DNA of 64,000 bases from NCBI GenBank assembly GCA_947034895.1, contig OX344761.1:77127839-77191838 (forward strand), given 5' to 3'. The DNA is from Rhytidiadelphus loreus. Taxonomy: Eukaryota; Streptophyta; Bryopsida; Hypnales; Hylocomiaceae. How positions within the stretch are numbered: the stretch's first letter is position 1; every line of letters begins with the position of its first letter. Shown in pieces: positions 22,611 to 34,544 of the stretch. The notes beneath the pieces are model-generated. The model saw only the letters and a program-made list of their open reading frames with translations. It searched no databases and was not told the DNA's origin. A program made the position numbers and the translations under genes.

Positions 22611-23960
22611 TTGACTATAAAAAGATTGGAAAGACTATAACTATTTTGGAAGATACTAATCCATGAATTGTTATGACGGTTATGGTCTTTAGCACTTGTG
22701 GTAAAGAAGACTATTAGACTTGTATTTCTAATAGTCTTCTATGTGTGACTTGTGTTTAAAGTTGTTTGCAATTGTACTCAGTGAATGAAGAATTGAAGTT
22801 GTGATTGAATTGTCTAAGTGTTATGAAATTTGATCTATGAATGGTTTGTGAATTGATTGTATATGAGATTGTATGAACCTGTGTAGTTAATTCAGTCTAT
22901 AGTCCATATGGAAGTGTATTTGAATCTTTGGAGTGATGTCCAGTAATTGTGTAAGAGAGTGCTTACCAAATGTGTATTGATAAAGACTATAATCATGGTA
23001 CTGGAAGTTGTGTAATGATATGTCTACAGCTGAGAAAATGGAATCCATAGTCTTGATGTTGAATGTGTATGCAATAATTGGACTATAGTCATGTTGATTA
23101 AAGACTGGAATATAGAGAGATTATAATCTAACTTAAGTATATGTAATTTGAGTGATTTGCATAAATGCAATAAACTATGAAAGTGAATGGGAGTGATTCC
23201 TTGGGTTGTGATTTGAATAAGTGAATGAATCAAGATACAATTTAAGTATTAAATAATAAATGAAGAACATTGGAATATTGTGAGAGATTATAATGACTAT
23301 GGACAAGATTGATTAAATGATTTAAGAGTGATACTAAGTGAAATGTGATGGAAAGATTTTCTATTATAGAAATTAGAAATGAATGAGTGAATCTAAATAT
23401 TAATGTATAAAAAGACCATAGTCTGTACTAGAATGAAGGTGGAGCATGAAGATTATGAACAAGGAAAACTAATGATAAATATCATAAAATTTTCTCTCAT
23501 GGAATAGAGAATCATTTAAAAAACTAAAGAAGATAAATAAAGTAGAATTTGTTTATGCTTAGTTTACTGGAAACTGCATTTGAATTATGTTATAATCTAA
23601 AAGGAAGATAAAATGAACCAAAAGACTATGGACTGTTAGTAGGAAAGAAACTTGACTATGGACTATCTGTGAAAGATATTTGGACTATAGACACCCCCTT
23701 GTATGAAACCAGACTATGGACATAATGTTGTCAATGTTGTGAGGAGACAATAGTCAAGTTGAGAGGAAGAAAATGACTAAAAACTTAAACATTTTTAATG
23801 ATACTTTGGATGCATTTAGAGGAATATTTGTATTTCATTTCTATTTAATAAGTAACTTTAGCTACATAGACTATGTTATACTATTTGATCATTTTCTTGA
23901 TTTTAGAATCCCTATATTATAGTCCTGGGTTGTTGCGAGTAGGCAAAATCTAGACTACAA
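22610..23960. repeat. Field of GACTAT/ATAGTC motifs
   Basis: About twenty copies of GACTATA/GACTATG or their complements occur in 1.35 kb, for example near 22613, 22709, 23085, 23290, 23410, 23622, 23655, 23680 and 23710. Several are overlapping or palindromic (GGACTATAGTC). One forms a 14-bp perfect hairpin (22705-22718 with 22727-22740). Motif clusters of this kind are typical of subterminal transposase-binding repeats. It lies directly upstream of the copia coding region and might be part of that element or of another one it landed in. Confidence 0.55.
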
Positions 23961-24124
23961 CCACATATAGGATTGCAAATGCACCTGCAAGTTTTGTAAC
24001 TACACTAGTTCAATTTGATGAGCTTAATTCTCACTTTTTCAATGATGTAGACATTTTTGTTGTGTTGCTATATGTCCAAATGGAACTCTAAAAGTACACG
24101 AACCTTTCAGAAGTCAAATTAATT

Positions 24125-27100
24125 ATGGCTTCATCATCTTCAAGCTCTGCTTCCAAAGCTTTATATAATTTTTCCTTTGAGTGTTGAGAACTATGCAACA
24201 TAGAGTGTGAAAATTGAAATGTTATTTATCAGGTCTGAATTATGGTAAGTAGTGGATGATATAGAAGTAGATATAAGATTAAGCAATCCTATCACTTGTT
24301 TAGCCTAGAAATTAAAAGATTCAAAAGTCAGGTTTGATATTATTTTTCACTATGGTGAAAAAAAAATTATATTCCTCAAATCTCTTGGATCAGCCAAAGA
24401 AGTATGGGATAGACTTAAACAAATAAATTAAAGATCCAATAAAGGATCTCAAGTACATTTACATAAGCAATTATGTCATATGCAAATGACAAATGATGAT
24501 GACGTTATTCTCTTCCTTGAAAATTGGCAAACAACGTTGCAAGAAGCTGCCACAATAGGTTGTCAATTTAGTGATTCCCAACAAGGCACTTTACTACTAG
24601 CAGCTTTATCTAATTCTTGAGATTCATTTATAACATCCCAAGGATGTGTTATTAGTCTCACCTTTACAAAACTACTTTCTAAAATTTTAAAACAATATGC
24701 TATGATGGGCAAAAAGGATTTAAATGAATCCAGTGTTTTTTATGTCAAAGTTAAATTTCATAAAAATAAAAATAAATCATTCAAGAAAAAGCCTTTACAA
24801 AATGACCATCAAAATGGATCTACTTCACAAGTTATAATTTGTCACTATTGTTATAAGAAAGGTTACAAATCTCCAAAATGTAGAAAGAAAGATGTAGAAA
24901 GAAAAAGGGAGATCAAAATCAACATTTACAACTCAATATTGCAATGTCTAAAAAACCATTACATTTATTTACAGCAATGGCCACTAACACATGTTCTCAA
25001 TGGTATTTGAATTATGGTGCAAGCCAACACATGTCACCACTCAAGAAGTTATTCCATAGCTATTCTATATTAACAAATCCTAAATTTTTTTATCAAGAAG
25101 ACAATACAATTCATCAAGCCATTGGAATTGGTTTAGTTCTCCTTCAATTGCAATCTAATCAACCATTGTTGATTAATGAAATATTATATGTAGTTGGTTT
25201 GGCTAAATTTTTTATATCTATCTTCCAAATAAGTCAAATAGGATGAATGAAAGCTACATTTACTATAGATAAATGTATAATTATAACTCATTTGCCTTCA
25301 ATCTAGTTTAACACTAATCATAAAATGCCAAAAAGAAAGCTATCTATACCCTCTCGGAATTGGTATAGAATCAACACAACATGCCTCATATGCATTATTA
25401 GTAACTCAACAAGATGCTGATACTATCAAATGGCATCATTGTTTGGGTCACTTGAATTAAACCTCTCTTAATACTATAAAAACAAGTGAGTTAGTTATTG
25501 GGCTACCTAAATTAAAAAGTAGCATTCCAAGTTGTGAAGGTTATGTATTTGGTAAGCATCACCAAATGTCTTATCTACAAGAATCAACAACACGGGCTAT
25601 TAAATTATTAACCCTTATACATACAAATGTATGTGGACCCATGCAAACTACTTCTTTAGGAGGAGCACTCTATTTTTTAATATTCATAGATGATTATTTT
25701 TGCTATACACATATCTATTTATTCAAAAGTAAATTTGATACTTTTACATATTTTCAACAATATAAGGCTCTTGTTGAAAATCAAAATCAATCCAAAATCT
25801 TAGTACTCTGTTTTGATAACAACGAAAAATTTATTTCTAAGAAATTCAATACTTTTTGTATTAATCATGGAATAAAACGTCAATTTACTATGCCTCATAA
25901 TCATCCACAAAATGACGTCTCTAAGTGTAAAAATAGAACTTAGATTGAGTCAACCTGTAGTATGCTCAAAACAACTAATCTACCAAATACATCTTGGATT
26001 GAAGCAGTTCTTATAACTTGTTACTTGCAAAATTTATCATATACAACTACCCTAGATAACATTACTCCAATTGAGCTTTGGATTGTATTTAAGCTTAACT
26101 TAAGTCATTTACTAGCTTTGGGTTGTTATGCATATTCTCACGTACTTGATGTACAAAGACATAAATTAGATGATAAAGCAATAAAGTGTCTTTTTATTGG
26201 CTATGGTGAACCTCAAGGCATTAAAGGATATTGATTTTATTCATTAAAAGATAAGAGCATCCCCACAACAACTCTAGAAGTGGCGTAGACTCAGTGAGTT
26301 GTTGAGGTAGGGCAAGTGAAGTGCCCTACAATAGGCATGGGGAGGAAAAAAAAGTGACCAACTATGGTCAAATTCGATGAGCGGCCGAGCAAATGAAAAG
26401 TCTTCATAGTGGCTTGGTATGATTTTTTTTTGTCTTTTCAAGGCACTTATTAAAGGTAAGGTTTGAATGTTGAATGTTGGGAGGTGTGAAAGTGGGCATT
26501 GGGAGGCGTGAAGGTAGTGTTGTTGAGCACCCATCTAGTGAAGTTGTGGGGCACAGGTGGAAGACACGGGTCAAGGGCTCAATATGCACCCACCAAGTCC
26601 CCACTTCCCGTCCCATCTTGTCGTTTCAGGTGTGGGGATGCTCTAAGAAAATCTTCTCTTGGCAAGATGTGATATTCCATGAAGATATATTACTCTCAAG
26701 TCAACCTTCTAAATTATCTGAACCAACAAGTACAGTCACAATATTTATATGATACTAGACCCAATATTCAAGTTCCTTTGACTCTCTTGATCAAAGCTAA
26801 ATAACTTCTCAAAATTATGATAAATCGTTCCGTTACCACCCATATTCACCTCACTAATCTCCTCCATTAAGAATTTTACAATAATCATCTCAAAGCAATA
26901 AGGGCACTTGGCAAAACTCACAGTTTCATGATAATGCCTCATATGCATATGCATTAATGGCTTAGCTTATTGTTGATGAAGCTTTTTCCTGAAGCCCTTG
27001 ATTGGAAAAATGCTATGCAAGTGGAGTATAACTCTTTCCTTAAAAACAAAACTTGGACCTTGGTTGAACGTCCGTCTAATAGATCTATATTTAGTACTAA

Positions 27101-28544
27101 GTGATTTTTTTGACGAAAATACAATGTTGATGGTATAGTAGACCGTTTTAAAGCACGTCTTGTAGCTCGCGGGTTTATACAACAAGTTGGAGTGAATTAC
27201 AACAAAACTTTTTCCCCAGTAATTCACATCACCTCACTTTGCATTTTAGTAAGCCTAGAAACAATTTATAATCTACATATCCATCAAATGGATGTGGTCA
27301 TTGCTTTTCTGCATGGTGATCTTTATAAAGAAATCTATATTTTTCAATCAGAGGGCTTTATAAAACCAAGAACTGAACATTTAGTATGTCGTTTATTAAG
27401 ATCTTAGTTTATATGGATTAAAAGAAGTGCCAAGAGTCTAGTGGGAAAAATTTGATTCTCATCTTTTATCCCAAGGTTTTACAAGATGTATTTTTGATAC
27501 TAATGTGTGTATTAAAAATTTTGGAAATTTTTACATTCTTTTAGACCTTTTCATTGATGACCTGGTCCTTATTTCAAATTCTTTGTCCTACTTATTTGAC
27601 TACAAGACTTCCTTATCACATCAATTTGCTATGATTGACAAACAAGATATCAATTATATTCTTGGCATTCAAGTATAAAGAGATCGACCAAATTGACAAC
27701 TTGTGTTGACACAAACTAAATATATATATCTGACTTATTGATTAAATTCAACATGCAACATTGCAAACCAACTAGTACTCCTATGGCTCTCAGAATGAAG
27801 TTTTCGAAAGCCATGGTTCCTCAAACTTCAAATGAAGAATCCTTTATGAATACAATCCCATATGCAAACTCAATCGGTAGTATTTGGTATCTAATCACAT
27901 GTATAAATCCGATTTGGCTTATTCTATAAATAATTTATCTCAATTCATGGCCTAGCCAGGTCCATCACATTGGTGATTGGTCTATTATTAAATGCATATT
28001 TTGATATCTTCAATATACTAAATTATGTGGAATTTGTTTTCAAGTTCCAGACACCTCACATACTATTGAATCTACTTTTCAAGGTTGGACCAGTGTAGAT
28101 TGGAGAAGGGATGTAGACTTAAGAAGATCCACTTCTGGATATTATTTTAGTCTAGGAAATGGTCCTATCTCATGGCATGCAAAAAAGAAATCTACAGTAA
28201 TATTGTTGTCCACTAAAGCAGAATACATTGTAGCTGTGACAACAACAAAATAACTAATTTGGATACGACATTTCTTTGTAGAAATTGGCTACTTAGTTTT
28301 AAAAGCTACAACTTTATATTGTGACAATCAATTATGCATTGCTCTAATTGCAAACCCAAGATTTCATGATTGCTCAAAACACATTGAATTAAAATATTAT
28401 TTCTTAAGTGAAAAAATAACTCAAAATAAAGTAAAATTTACCTTCACTCCTACGGAGCAAATGTGGGCTAATGTTTTAACAAAGGCTTTATCTAAAGCCA
28501 AACACAATGCCTGTGTTACTTCTGTGGGACTTACTAGCTTGTGA
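24125..28544 (+). mobile_element. Degenerate Ty1/copia retrotransposon internal region
   Basis: Gag-to-RNase H order can be followed through many stops and frameshifts. A gag-like start (ATGGCTTCATCATCTTC) is followed by a zinc knuckle near 24838 (CHYCYKKGYKSPKC, the usual His replaced by Tyr). A protease-like segment, the integrase finger (WHHCLGHLN...CEGYVFGKH) and the integrase core (25590-25940) come next. Reverse transcriptase (about 27190-27670) has YNKTFSPVI, MDVVIAFLHGDLYKE and FIDD where YVDD is usual. RNase H ends with WANVLTKAL before a stop at 28542. Integrase acidic residues are lost (N for the first D, K for the final E). The element is dead. Long terminal repeats and a primer-binding site could not be recognised. 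Confidence 0.9.
26255..26643 (+). mobile_element. PIF/Harbinger-type MITE nested in the copia element
   Basis: A 389-bp insert has perfect 13-bp terminal inverted repeats, GAGCATCCCCACA and TGTGGGGATGCTC, and is flanked on both sides by TAA. A 3-bp TWA target duplication with this kind of terminus is the mark of Tourist/PIF-Harbinger MITEs. The copia frame ends in SLKDK at the left junction and resumes with IFSWQDV on the right, so the insert plus one TAA accounts for the break. The interior is more GC-rich than its host and has no transposase. Confidence 0.9.
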
Positions 28545-28769
28545 ATAACGGACTTCCAATTTCTTGACTGAAGCTGGTGGTTTGATGTACTTCAAATTTT
28601 AGCATCATAAATTACAACTTAATTTAGATAATTCAACTAAAGAGAGAGTGTAATTAGTATACAGCTAAATTAATCTAGTCAACCTCATATTTAGATTTAG
28701 TGTAGGGTTACAACTTATGGAATAACTTAGAGTCACATCCTTCTAGTAGCGTCACATCCTTCTAGTTTA

Positions 28770-29070
28770 GTATTAACAGTAACAAAAACCTTAACTCACC
28801 TTGTGGGCAGTCCTGCGTTCTGCACCTCCATCCTATTGGGTATCTTTTAGTAGGCCCGTGTACATGGGGAGTGGTGAGCCCCTTGTACACAAGCAAACTT
28901 GCTTAAGCGGGTTCCCACCCTTGCACCCTAGCTGTGGCCATTTCAGTTGTGGCAAGTATTGGAGGGATTTTGCAAGGTTTTACTACATCCTAGTTGCGGC
29001 CACTTTAGTAGCTACGGGGGTGGGTGGGTGGTACAGCGCTTGCGCCGCCCTAACAGGAGGGTGATAGCGG
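28770..29070. other. GC-richer block of unknown nature
   Basis: This 300-bp stretch stands out in base composition. It contains GCTTAAGCGGGTTCCCACCC and a phrase repeated with changes (CTAGCTGTGGCCATTTCAGT and CTAGTTGCGGCCACTTTAGT). The first phrase faintly recalls tRNA internal promoter boxes, but no tRNA or SINE body can be drawn. The frame on + (87 codons) shows no family features. Confidence 0.3.
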
Positions 29071-29600
29071 GAGATTAGAAAACTGTGAGGTTTTTGCAAT
29101 GAAGCTTGGGGGTGCTTGGGAAAGCTTGGGAAAGCTTGAACTTCATGTCTAATTATCTTGGTATGTGTATTTGATTTTTTCATTATTTTTCTTGCAACTG
29201 GTAGTACATGTTGTGGAGAATGTTTCAATGTTGTTTTTGACTTACATTTTGTGATTAGTGTAAGATTTCCAAGGGTTTTCTTTAGCTCTTAAGTACCAAA
29301 TTTTTGTATAAAATCGATTAAAAAGAGTTCTTTAAGTCAACATGGAGCTCTCTTTTAGTACTCAAGTAGTGCTCATGTGTCTCATGCTCTCTATGAAACT
29401 ATGACAATGAATAATACCTTGAGTTATAGAACCGGATTTGGGAGGTTTTGAATTCTGGTGGTGGGACTTCTATGGGCTTCCATTTTTCTTTGTTGATATT
29501 TTTGCTTAATTCAAGGAAGAAATTATATACTCTTTGCCTCTTTTTAGTAAAGCCTAAACAATCAACACATAGGAATTACGTTGAGAGGGTAGTGTGAAGA

Positions 29601-30500
29601 TTGAGTAATGAAATGCACCACAAAAAATTTAAATTTTTTTATAAAATGAGTTTTGGTGCATTTGAAAATTGGTTGAACATGTTGATTCCGTTCTTACGAA
29701 GTAGGTGTGTAAATCAAGTGAGGCCACAAATGAAAATAAAAAAAATTGTGGCATGTGTGATTTATAGATTTGCGCATGGCTGTAGTCCAGAACATATGGT
29801 AGATCGTTTTAAGATTGGAGCTTCAACTATTAGAAAGTATGTAGACATTGTTTGTGACATACTTATCGATAAAAACAAATTGTTTACCCACTACATTAGT
29901 ATTCCAAGTGGAGACCGTCTTAGAAGCATTATCTTGGAGTTTGAAGAAATTATAATAGGATTGTCAAACATTTGTGGAGCTATTGATAGTACACATATAC
30001 CACTAGCAGAAAATTCAAGTAGAAGAGAGACATTAATAGCAAGTTTTTTCTTCAATAGGAAAAAATTTCATTCCATTGTTCTACAAGTAGTTTGTGATTC
30101 AAAAAAGATCTTCTAGAATATATGTGTCAGGCAACCTGGAGGAGTGTATGATGGTGGCCAGTTCAAAGTGTCAATTTTGTATAGAAGTTTGAAGATATGA
30201 GAGATTCTTCAAGAACCTGTTGTATTGGTGGAAGATATCTGTTGTATTCTTTACTTGATTGGAGACGTTGCCTACCCCATTCGCATGTACTTAATGAAGA
30301 ATTGGAAGGCTCTAAATGATATGGAAAAGAAAAGATTTGATAACTTTATGAATTCAGGAAGAATTGTCATTGAAAAAACGTGTGGCACGTTGAAGAACTG
30401 ATGGAGGATCTTAACTCCAGAGTTGACAGGACAACTAGGATAATTGTAGCTTACTGTTGGTTGTACAACTATTGTGAGTTGTTGAACCAACTAGAGCCTA
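29601..30500 (+). pseudogene. PIF/Harbinger transposase pseudogene
   Basis: The first 171 codons read like the family: an N-terminal helical region (MSFGAFENWLNMLIPFLRS), a helix-turn-helix-like part (IVACVIYRFAHGCSPEHMVD, then STIRKYV), and the first catalytic Asp in GAIDSTHIPL. After a stop at 30114 the frame continues with GDVAYPIRMYLMKNW (second Asp) and GRIVIEKTCGTLKN (final Glu), interrupted by further stops. A frameshift near 30420 leads to RIIVAYCWLYNYCELL. All three acidic residues are still recognisable, but the reading frame is broken at least four times. The family cuts and pastes DNA elements with TWA targets. It could once have mobilised MITEs like the one at 26255. Confidence 0.85.
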
Positions 30501-30519
30501 TGCATGTTTGAGAAGAGAT

Positions 30520-31284
30520 CTACTAGTTGGATTCGAGAATCTTAGATTATCCATGACTAGGGATGGAGAATGAGCAAAACATGATGGAAAAAATTAAGGC
30601 AAAAAATGTTTAGATAATGGGTTATAATAACCCTAATGATGAATGATATCAAATACATTGCACTTGCATTTTTTCTAAACTTTGCATACAAATATATGTA
30701 TACATGTATATGGAATGATGTAGAATATTCAATGTAGTAGAATTTGAACCAAATCCAAACAAATTCAAATCAAATCAAAGGAAATTTCATACAAAATTGA
30801 AATAACATTCCAATGCTCTAAAGCGTTGCAAGTAGATAATAGAGAATATGAAACATCTACTTAGAAGTACTCGAAGAGTCCTTGGCCTTTAACACTTCAA
30901 CAAACAAAGTGTTCATTTGCAATTGACCCTTCATTGCCAAGTCTCTACTTTCTCTCTCACTCTATTATCTTCTCAGCAATGGACATCTTCATTTTCTCCA
31001 CCTCTAAAATCCCTTAGGAGAAATTACTAATGGTGGAGGCAATGGACTCATCTTTAGTATCTAGTGTTCTCTTTCTCATCCTTGTACTCATGTTGACTAG
31101 TCCCTCACATCCGGGTTGATTAATCGTTTGTGTGCACGGAAACTGTGTAGAAATATTACTAGTAGGGGGAGGAATAAAAGAGTGCTAGGCAGAAGATTGT
31201 CTTCATCATCACTCACAAAATGAACCTCTGAATGCTACAAATGAACGCCTTGATCAACGTCATAAAGAATGCTATTGATTATAA
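30520..31284. other. Interior of the dead Harbinger element
   Basis: AT-rich spacer between the two convergent remnants. The minus strand over 31180-30880 may hold the decayed C-terminal part of the Myb-like protein, but no motif is clear enough to call. Confidence 0.35.
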
Positions 31285-31460
31285 CTATACCACCAAAGAT
31301 ATTGTCAAAGATTTTATACCATGGAGTTGAAGAAGACGAGAGAGCTCCTATTTCTTCTTGCTTTGCCTTTTCTTCTTTATAAGTATTCTTCATCTTGTTC
31401 CACTTGTCACGAGTTTGGGTTCACATTCTTTGAGGGTCGTTAGAAAACTATGCATTCAAC
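31285..31460 (-). pseudogene. Myb/SANT-like accessory protein remnant of PIF/Harbinger
   Basis: On the minus strand, RDKWNKMKNTYKEEKAKQEE is followed, after a one-base shift, by SSTPWYKIFDNIFGG. These match the trihelix Myb/SANT-like domain (K-W-x-x-M-K-x-x-Y, then S-x-P-W-Y) of the second protein of PIF/Harbinger elements, which helps the transposase bind DNA. A stop and the frameshift show that it is dead. It lies 0.8 kb downstream of the transposase remnant in convergent orientation, consistent with one two-gene element. Confidence 0.7.
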
Positions 31461-31489
31461 TTCTGGGTGGATGCAAGAAACACCGAACG

Positions 31490-31650
31490 ATTTAGGGAGC
31501 GTTCTGCCAAAACTGCGTTTTTTCTGCCCAGTACTACAAGTACTGCTAGTACTGCAAAACGAAGCAATCTCAGCCGTTGATCCGAAAAATCAACGGCCAA
31601 TAGTACTTTTGAGTACTTTATAATACTGAAATAGTACTACTTAAAAAAAA
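31490..31650. repeat. AGTACT cluster with an ATCAACGGC palindrome
   Basis: AGTACT or AGTACTA occurs about seven times within about 130 bp. Amid them lies GCCGTTGAT-CCGAAAA-ATCAACGGC, a 9-bp perfect inverted repeat. The same ATCAACGGC word is the repeated motif of the elements at 1640 and 12250. It may be the end of a non-autonomous element abutting the Harbinger relic. Confidence 0.4.
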
Positions 31651-32045
31651 TGACTGTTTGTCACAGAAAGTAGATAAAATTAAGTATAAATTAATAATAA
31701 TTAGAAAATCATGAATAAAAAAAAACTAAAAATTGGCCATTTGTAAAGACTTGATAGTGATTAAATTTCACCAAAAACTAAAAGTTGAAACCATCATGAA
31801 TGTTTGGAGCGCTATGGGCAAGGGACCCCTATTTGCATCAATTGTATGCATGTTGAGGACAAAGAATTTTATTTTTTTGAATGCCCTTTGGTAGGCACAT
31901 GCCCTTCTATTGTGGCAATAGCCCACAACAATCCTAGACGTACATCATCATTTTTGGATGCTCCACAGTACTAGAAACCCCTAAAACGCAAAGTGTGACA
32001 AATTAGGTAAATTACAATTTAATTAAAGGATTTTTTTTCAAAATT

Positions 32046-32200
32046 TCTCAAAAATAAGGAATGTGAGGACTTCCAAGTTAGCCATCTCCAATAAAAATTT
32101 CAAGTACATGGACTTCATTTCCCAAAAGATATGGCGAATGGCAACTCCATCATTCCAATTGTGACGCCAAATAGTACCGGTGTTTCTTGCATTCACCCTT
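32046..32200 (+). repeat. Dispersed repeat E, copy 1
   Basis: It shares long runs with 43868-44019 in the same orientation: GACTTCCAAGTTAGCCATCT, CCAATAAAAATTTCAA, GGCTTCATTT/GGACTTCATTT, AATGGCAACT and TTTCTTGCA. Non-coding, boundaries not resolved. Confidence 0.7.
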
Positions 32201-32959
32201 CTTTGCCAATTTATTTGCTTGAACGGCTTCCGGTTGTACTCTCAATACTTCTCTTCACACATGTCTACAAGAAACTTCAAAGCTCCCTCTATCTACTCCC
32301 TCTTCAAATTTGAAGAACCACTCTTCCCTCTCTCTTAAGCCCCTTGAAAATCAACTCCTCTCACGTCACTAAACATAAGTGCTAAAAGCCCCCCCTTTGG
32401 AACCTCCATAAAACAAAAGCCCTAACTCACTCTAACAGTCTAACTCAAACTCATAGTTCACTCACTGGAGCACTTAAGAAGAACAACGTCAACGTGTGTA
32501 GGAAGAAGGAGAAGCCCTGAAGTTGCAAAGAGGTGTCCCATGCTCTCACACAAGCTACAATGTTACTATTTTTTTCACCGCTCGGGGTAAGAGGGCTGCA
32601 GTAAACTCACCGTGAAGGCGTTAGCTTCACCTGTGAAGACTGCGTAGAGCTAACCCGCATCTCCGTGCCCTCACGTTTGACCTCGCACAGCTCTTCTAAG
32701 CCTCATGTGCGTTGGCCTAGTGTAGCCTTGTTCTTGGAACACGATTTCATCAGTCTCGTCACACCTGCCACATCAAACCTCGCCTTATGAGATCCCATAT
32801 GGTCACTGGGAACACGTATTGTGCACAATCGATTCAGAATATATTTGCTACACACTTCTAATTAAGGGACAGTGGATATATGACACTCGAATACACGGAG
32901 CCTTTGGACATCCTAATAGACCTAACTTCCATAGCTCCAACTTACGTTTGGGAGGACAG

Positions 32960-33114
32960 CATGTCGAGGTCGGATCCTTCTCATTTGCACTACTTGACCC
33001 AGTTTACAGATCCCTGGTTTGGTTCTCCATCTGACTCTGCACATACTCCGACAAAGGACTCTTTTCCTTGGGCAATTTCGCAGACAGACTCTCCTTCAAT
33101 TTCGAACCCTTCAT
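32960..33114 (-). other. Coding-like exon fragment of unknown identity
   Basis: On the minus strand, an ATG at 33114 opens a Lys/Ser-rich frame (MKGSKLKESLSAKLPKEKSP, then LSEYVQSQ) with one stop (TAA) near 33004. Beyond the stop the frame stays open through TSTCCPPKRKLELW, where a good donor (CCCAAAC then GTAAGT) sits near 32960. Codon choice and composition look like real protein, but I recognise no domain. It could be a small gene of 36 residues, an exon of an unrecognised gene, or a pseudogene. It shares the GC-richer island of 32.5-34.4 kb. Confidence 0.25.
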
Positions 33115-33239
33115 TTCCCTCAGTCTCCACTACAGCCACAGTAACCAACATAAAATCCAATGTCTTTCTTTACTTTTGCAACATTGAAATCTCTTACCTG
33201 CAAGATAAACATAATCATGTTCACCAGCTCAGATGAGTT

Positions 33240-34540
33240 AGAGCAAGTTTGAAACAACTCCAACACCGGTAGCAACTAACACCGATTTCTTCTTACAAAT
33301 TATATTTAAAAAGAGTGATCGAGAGGAGGACCAAATTGCAAACGAAATTCAAGCTACATAGTATAGAGGACTGGATCGAGAGGAGAAACGGGCAAAAGGG
33401 ATGAAATAAAGCTCACCATAAAATACAGAAAATGGTAGAGAGATGAAATTGGCAAAGCTGCAACACAGTGAACACACACACGGTCGCACTTAAACCTCAG
33501 TAGTCTACAACTTCAATCATGACGTCGACTCTTAAGGATATAACAAAGAGAGTTCAAAACAATTCATCAACGAACAAAGCAGCACAAAATCAACAAAACC
33601 AAAATCAAGAAATGTTTCCATTAGTTATCATCCAATTCTCCCAAAAATTAGCTCACAACACGGGCCCAGAACACATAGAAGTGTCGAACACTATTCATGA
33701 GCACCGCCATGCAAAGCACATTAATTCATAACAGAAATCTCCTCTGTAGCTTCAAACCCTAACTAAACCCTGGCTTGGCCCCGGATATGAAGCCCTGCAG
33801 AAAATCCGGAAGAGCGACGCGCACGCGTGCAGGCCACTTGGGGTCCTTCGATGTGCTAGGCTTCCGTTCCACAAAAATTTCGGGAGACTTAAAAAACAAA
33901 CTCACAACCATATATCTCCCGAACCTAGGTTTCACCATCTACAGGAATGCTCAATTCATGACAATTAAAACGCGCATATAAGATCACTCCTACCATCGGC
34001 TAGTATCTCCAAAATTTCATTCCTTGAAAATAAAATGAAAAATCGCAGCGATTCTAGAAGACTTAGCCTAACCTTCCGCGTTTAACAAAGATCGCCAAAC
34101 CGAAAGAGCTTGAATCCACCAAATTCGAAATGAGAAGAAAAAACAAAACGGGGTGTGCCTTCAAAGTACGAAATGAAATGCTAGCAGTGAAGGAGCTGCG
34201 AGTATTGGTGACGATGCGTAGCAATCGAAGGAGATCCAAGCTCTGAAGAAAGCGCAAACAGAGTAAACTGCAATCTCGGAAAGAAAGCCAGGGCAAGCTC
34301 GGCCTGTCAGAGCATGGAAGTCCCCCCTCACACGGAGAGCCCTGGCCACTACTTGATTCATCCATTTATTGTTCTCATGGCGTTTTCCCAGCTTCCATAC
34401 AAGAATTTTTCCATCTTATGAATTTTTGCACAATTACTGGTATGACTAGGCCGCTAAGCAAATTCCACACATGAATCTTTTTCATATATGAATATAAGTT
34501 GAAAAATGGTATGAATGATTGCAGTTGTGCTGCATTTCAG
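33240..34540. other. GC-richer intergenic island without an assignable gene
   Basis: Base composition is above the surrounding DNA, especially 33780-34400. Minus-strand frames starting at 34365 and 34361 are open for 100 and 66 codons, and a donor-like AAG then GTTAGG lies near 34072. This could be the leader or first exon of a minus-strand transcript running towards 33.1 kb. No family signal was seen in any frame. Confidence 0.3.
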
Positions 34541-34544
34541 TTTC

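Noticed and set aside
23600..28800. Long terminal repeats of the copia element
   Set aside because: Comparing 23.6-24.1 kb with 28.5-28.8 kb by eye gave no convincing direct repeat and no TGGTATCAGAGC-type primer site, so none is reported.
28880..28960. tRNA-derived SINE suggested by GCTTAAGCGGGTTCCCACCC
   Set aside because: The box spacing is wrong, the downstream box is poor, and no A-rich tail or target duplication is present.
32560..32790. GC-rich stretch considered as a 5S rRNA or other RNA gene
   Set aside because: The internal promoter words of 5S rRNA are absent and no stable RNA family was recognised.
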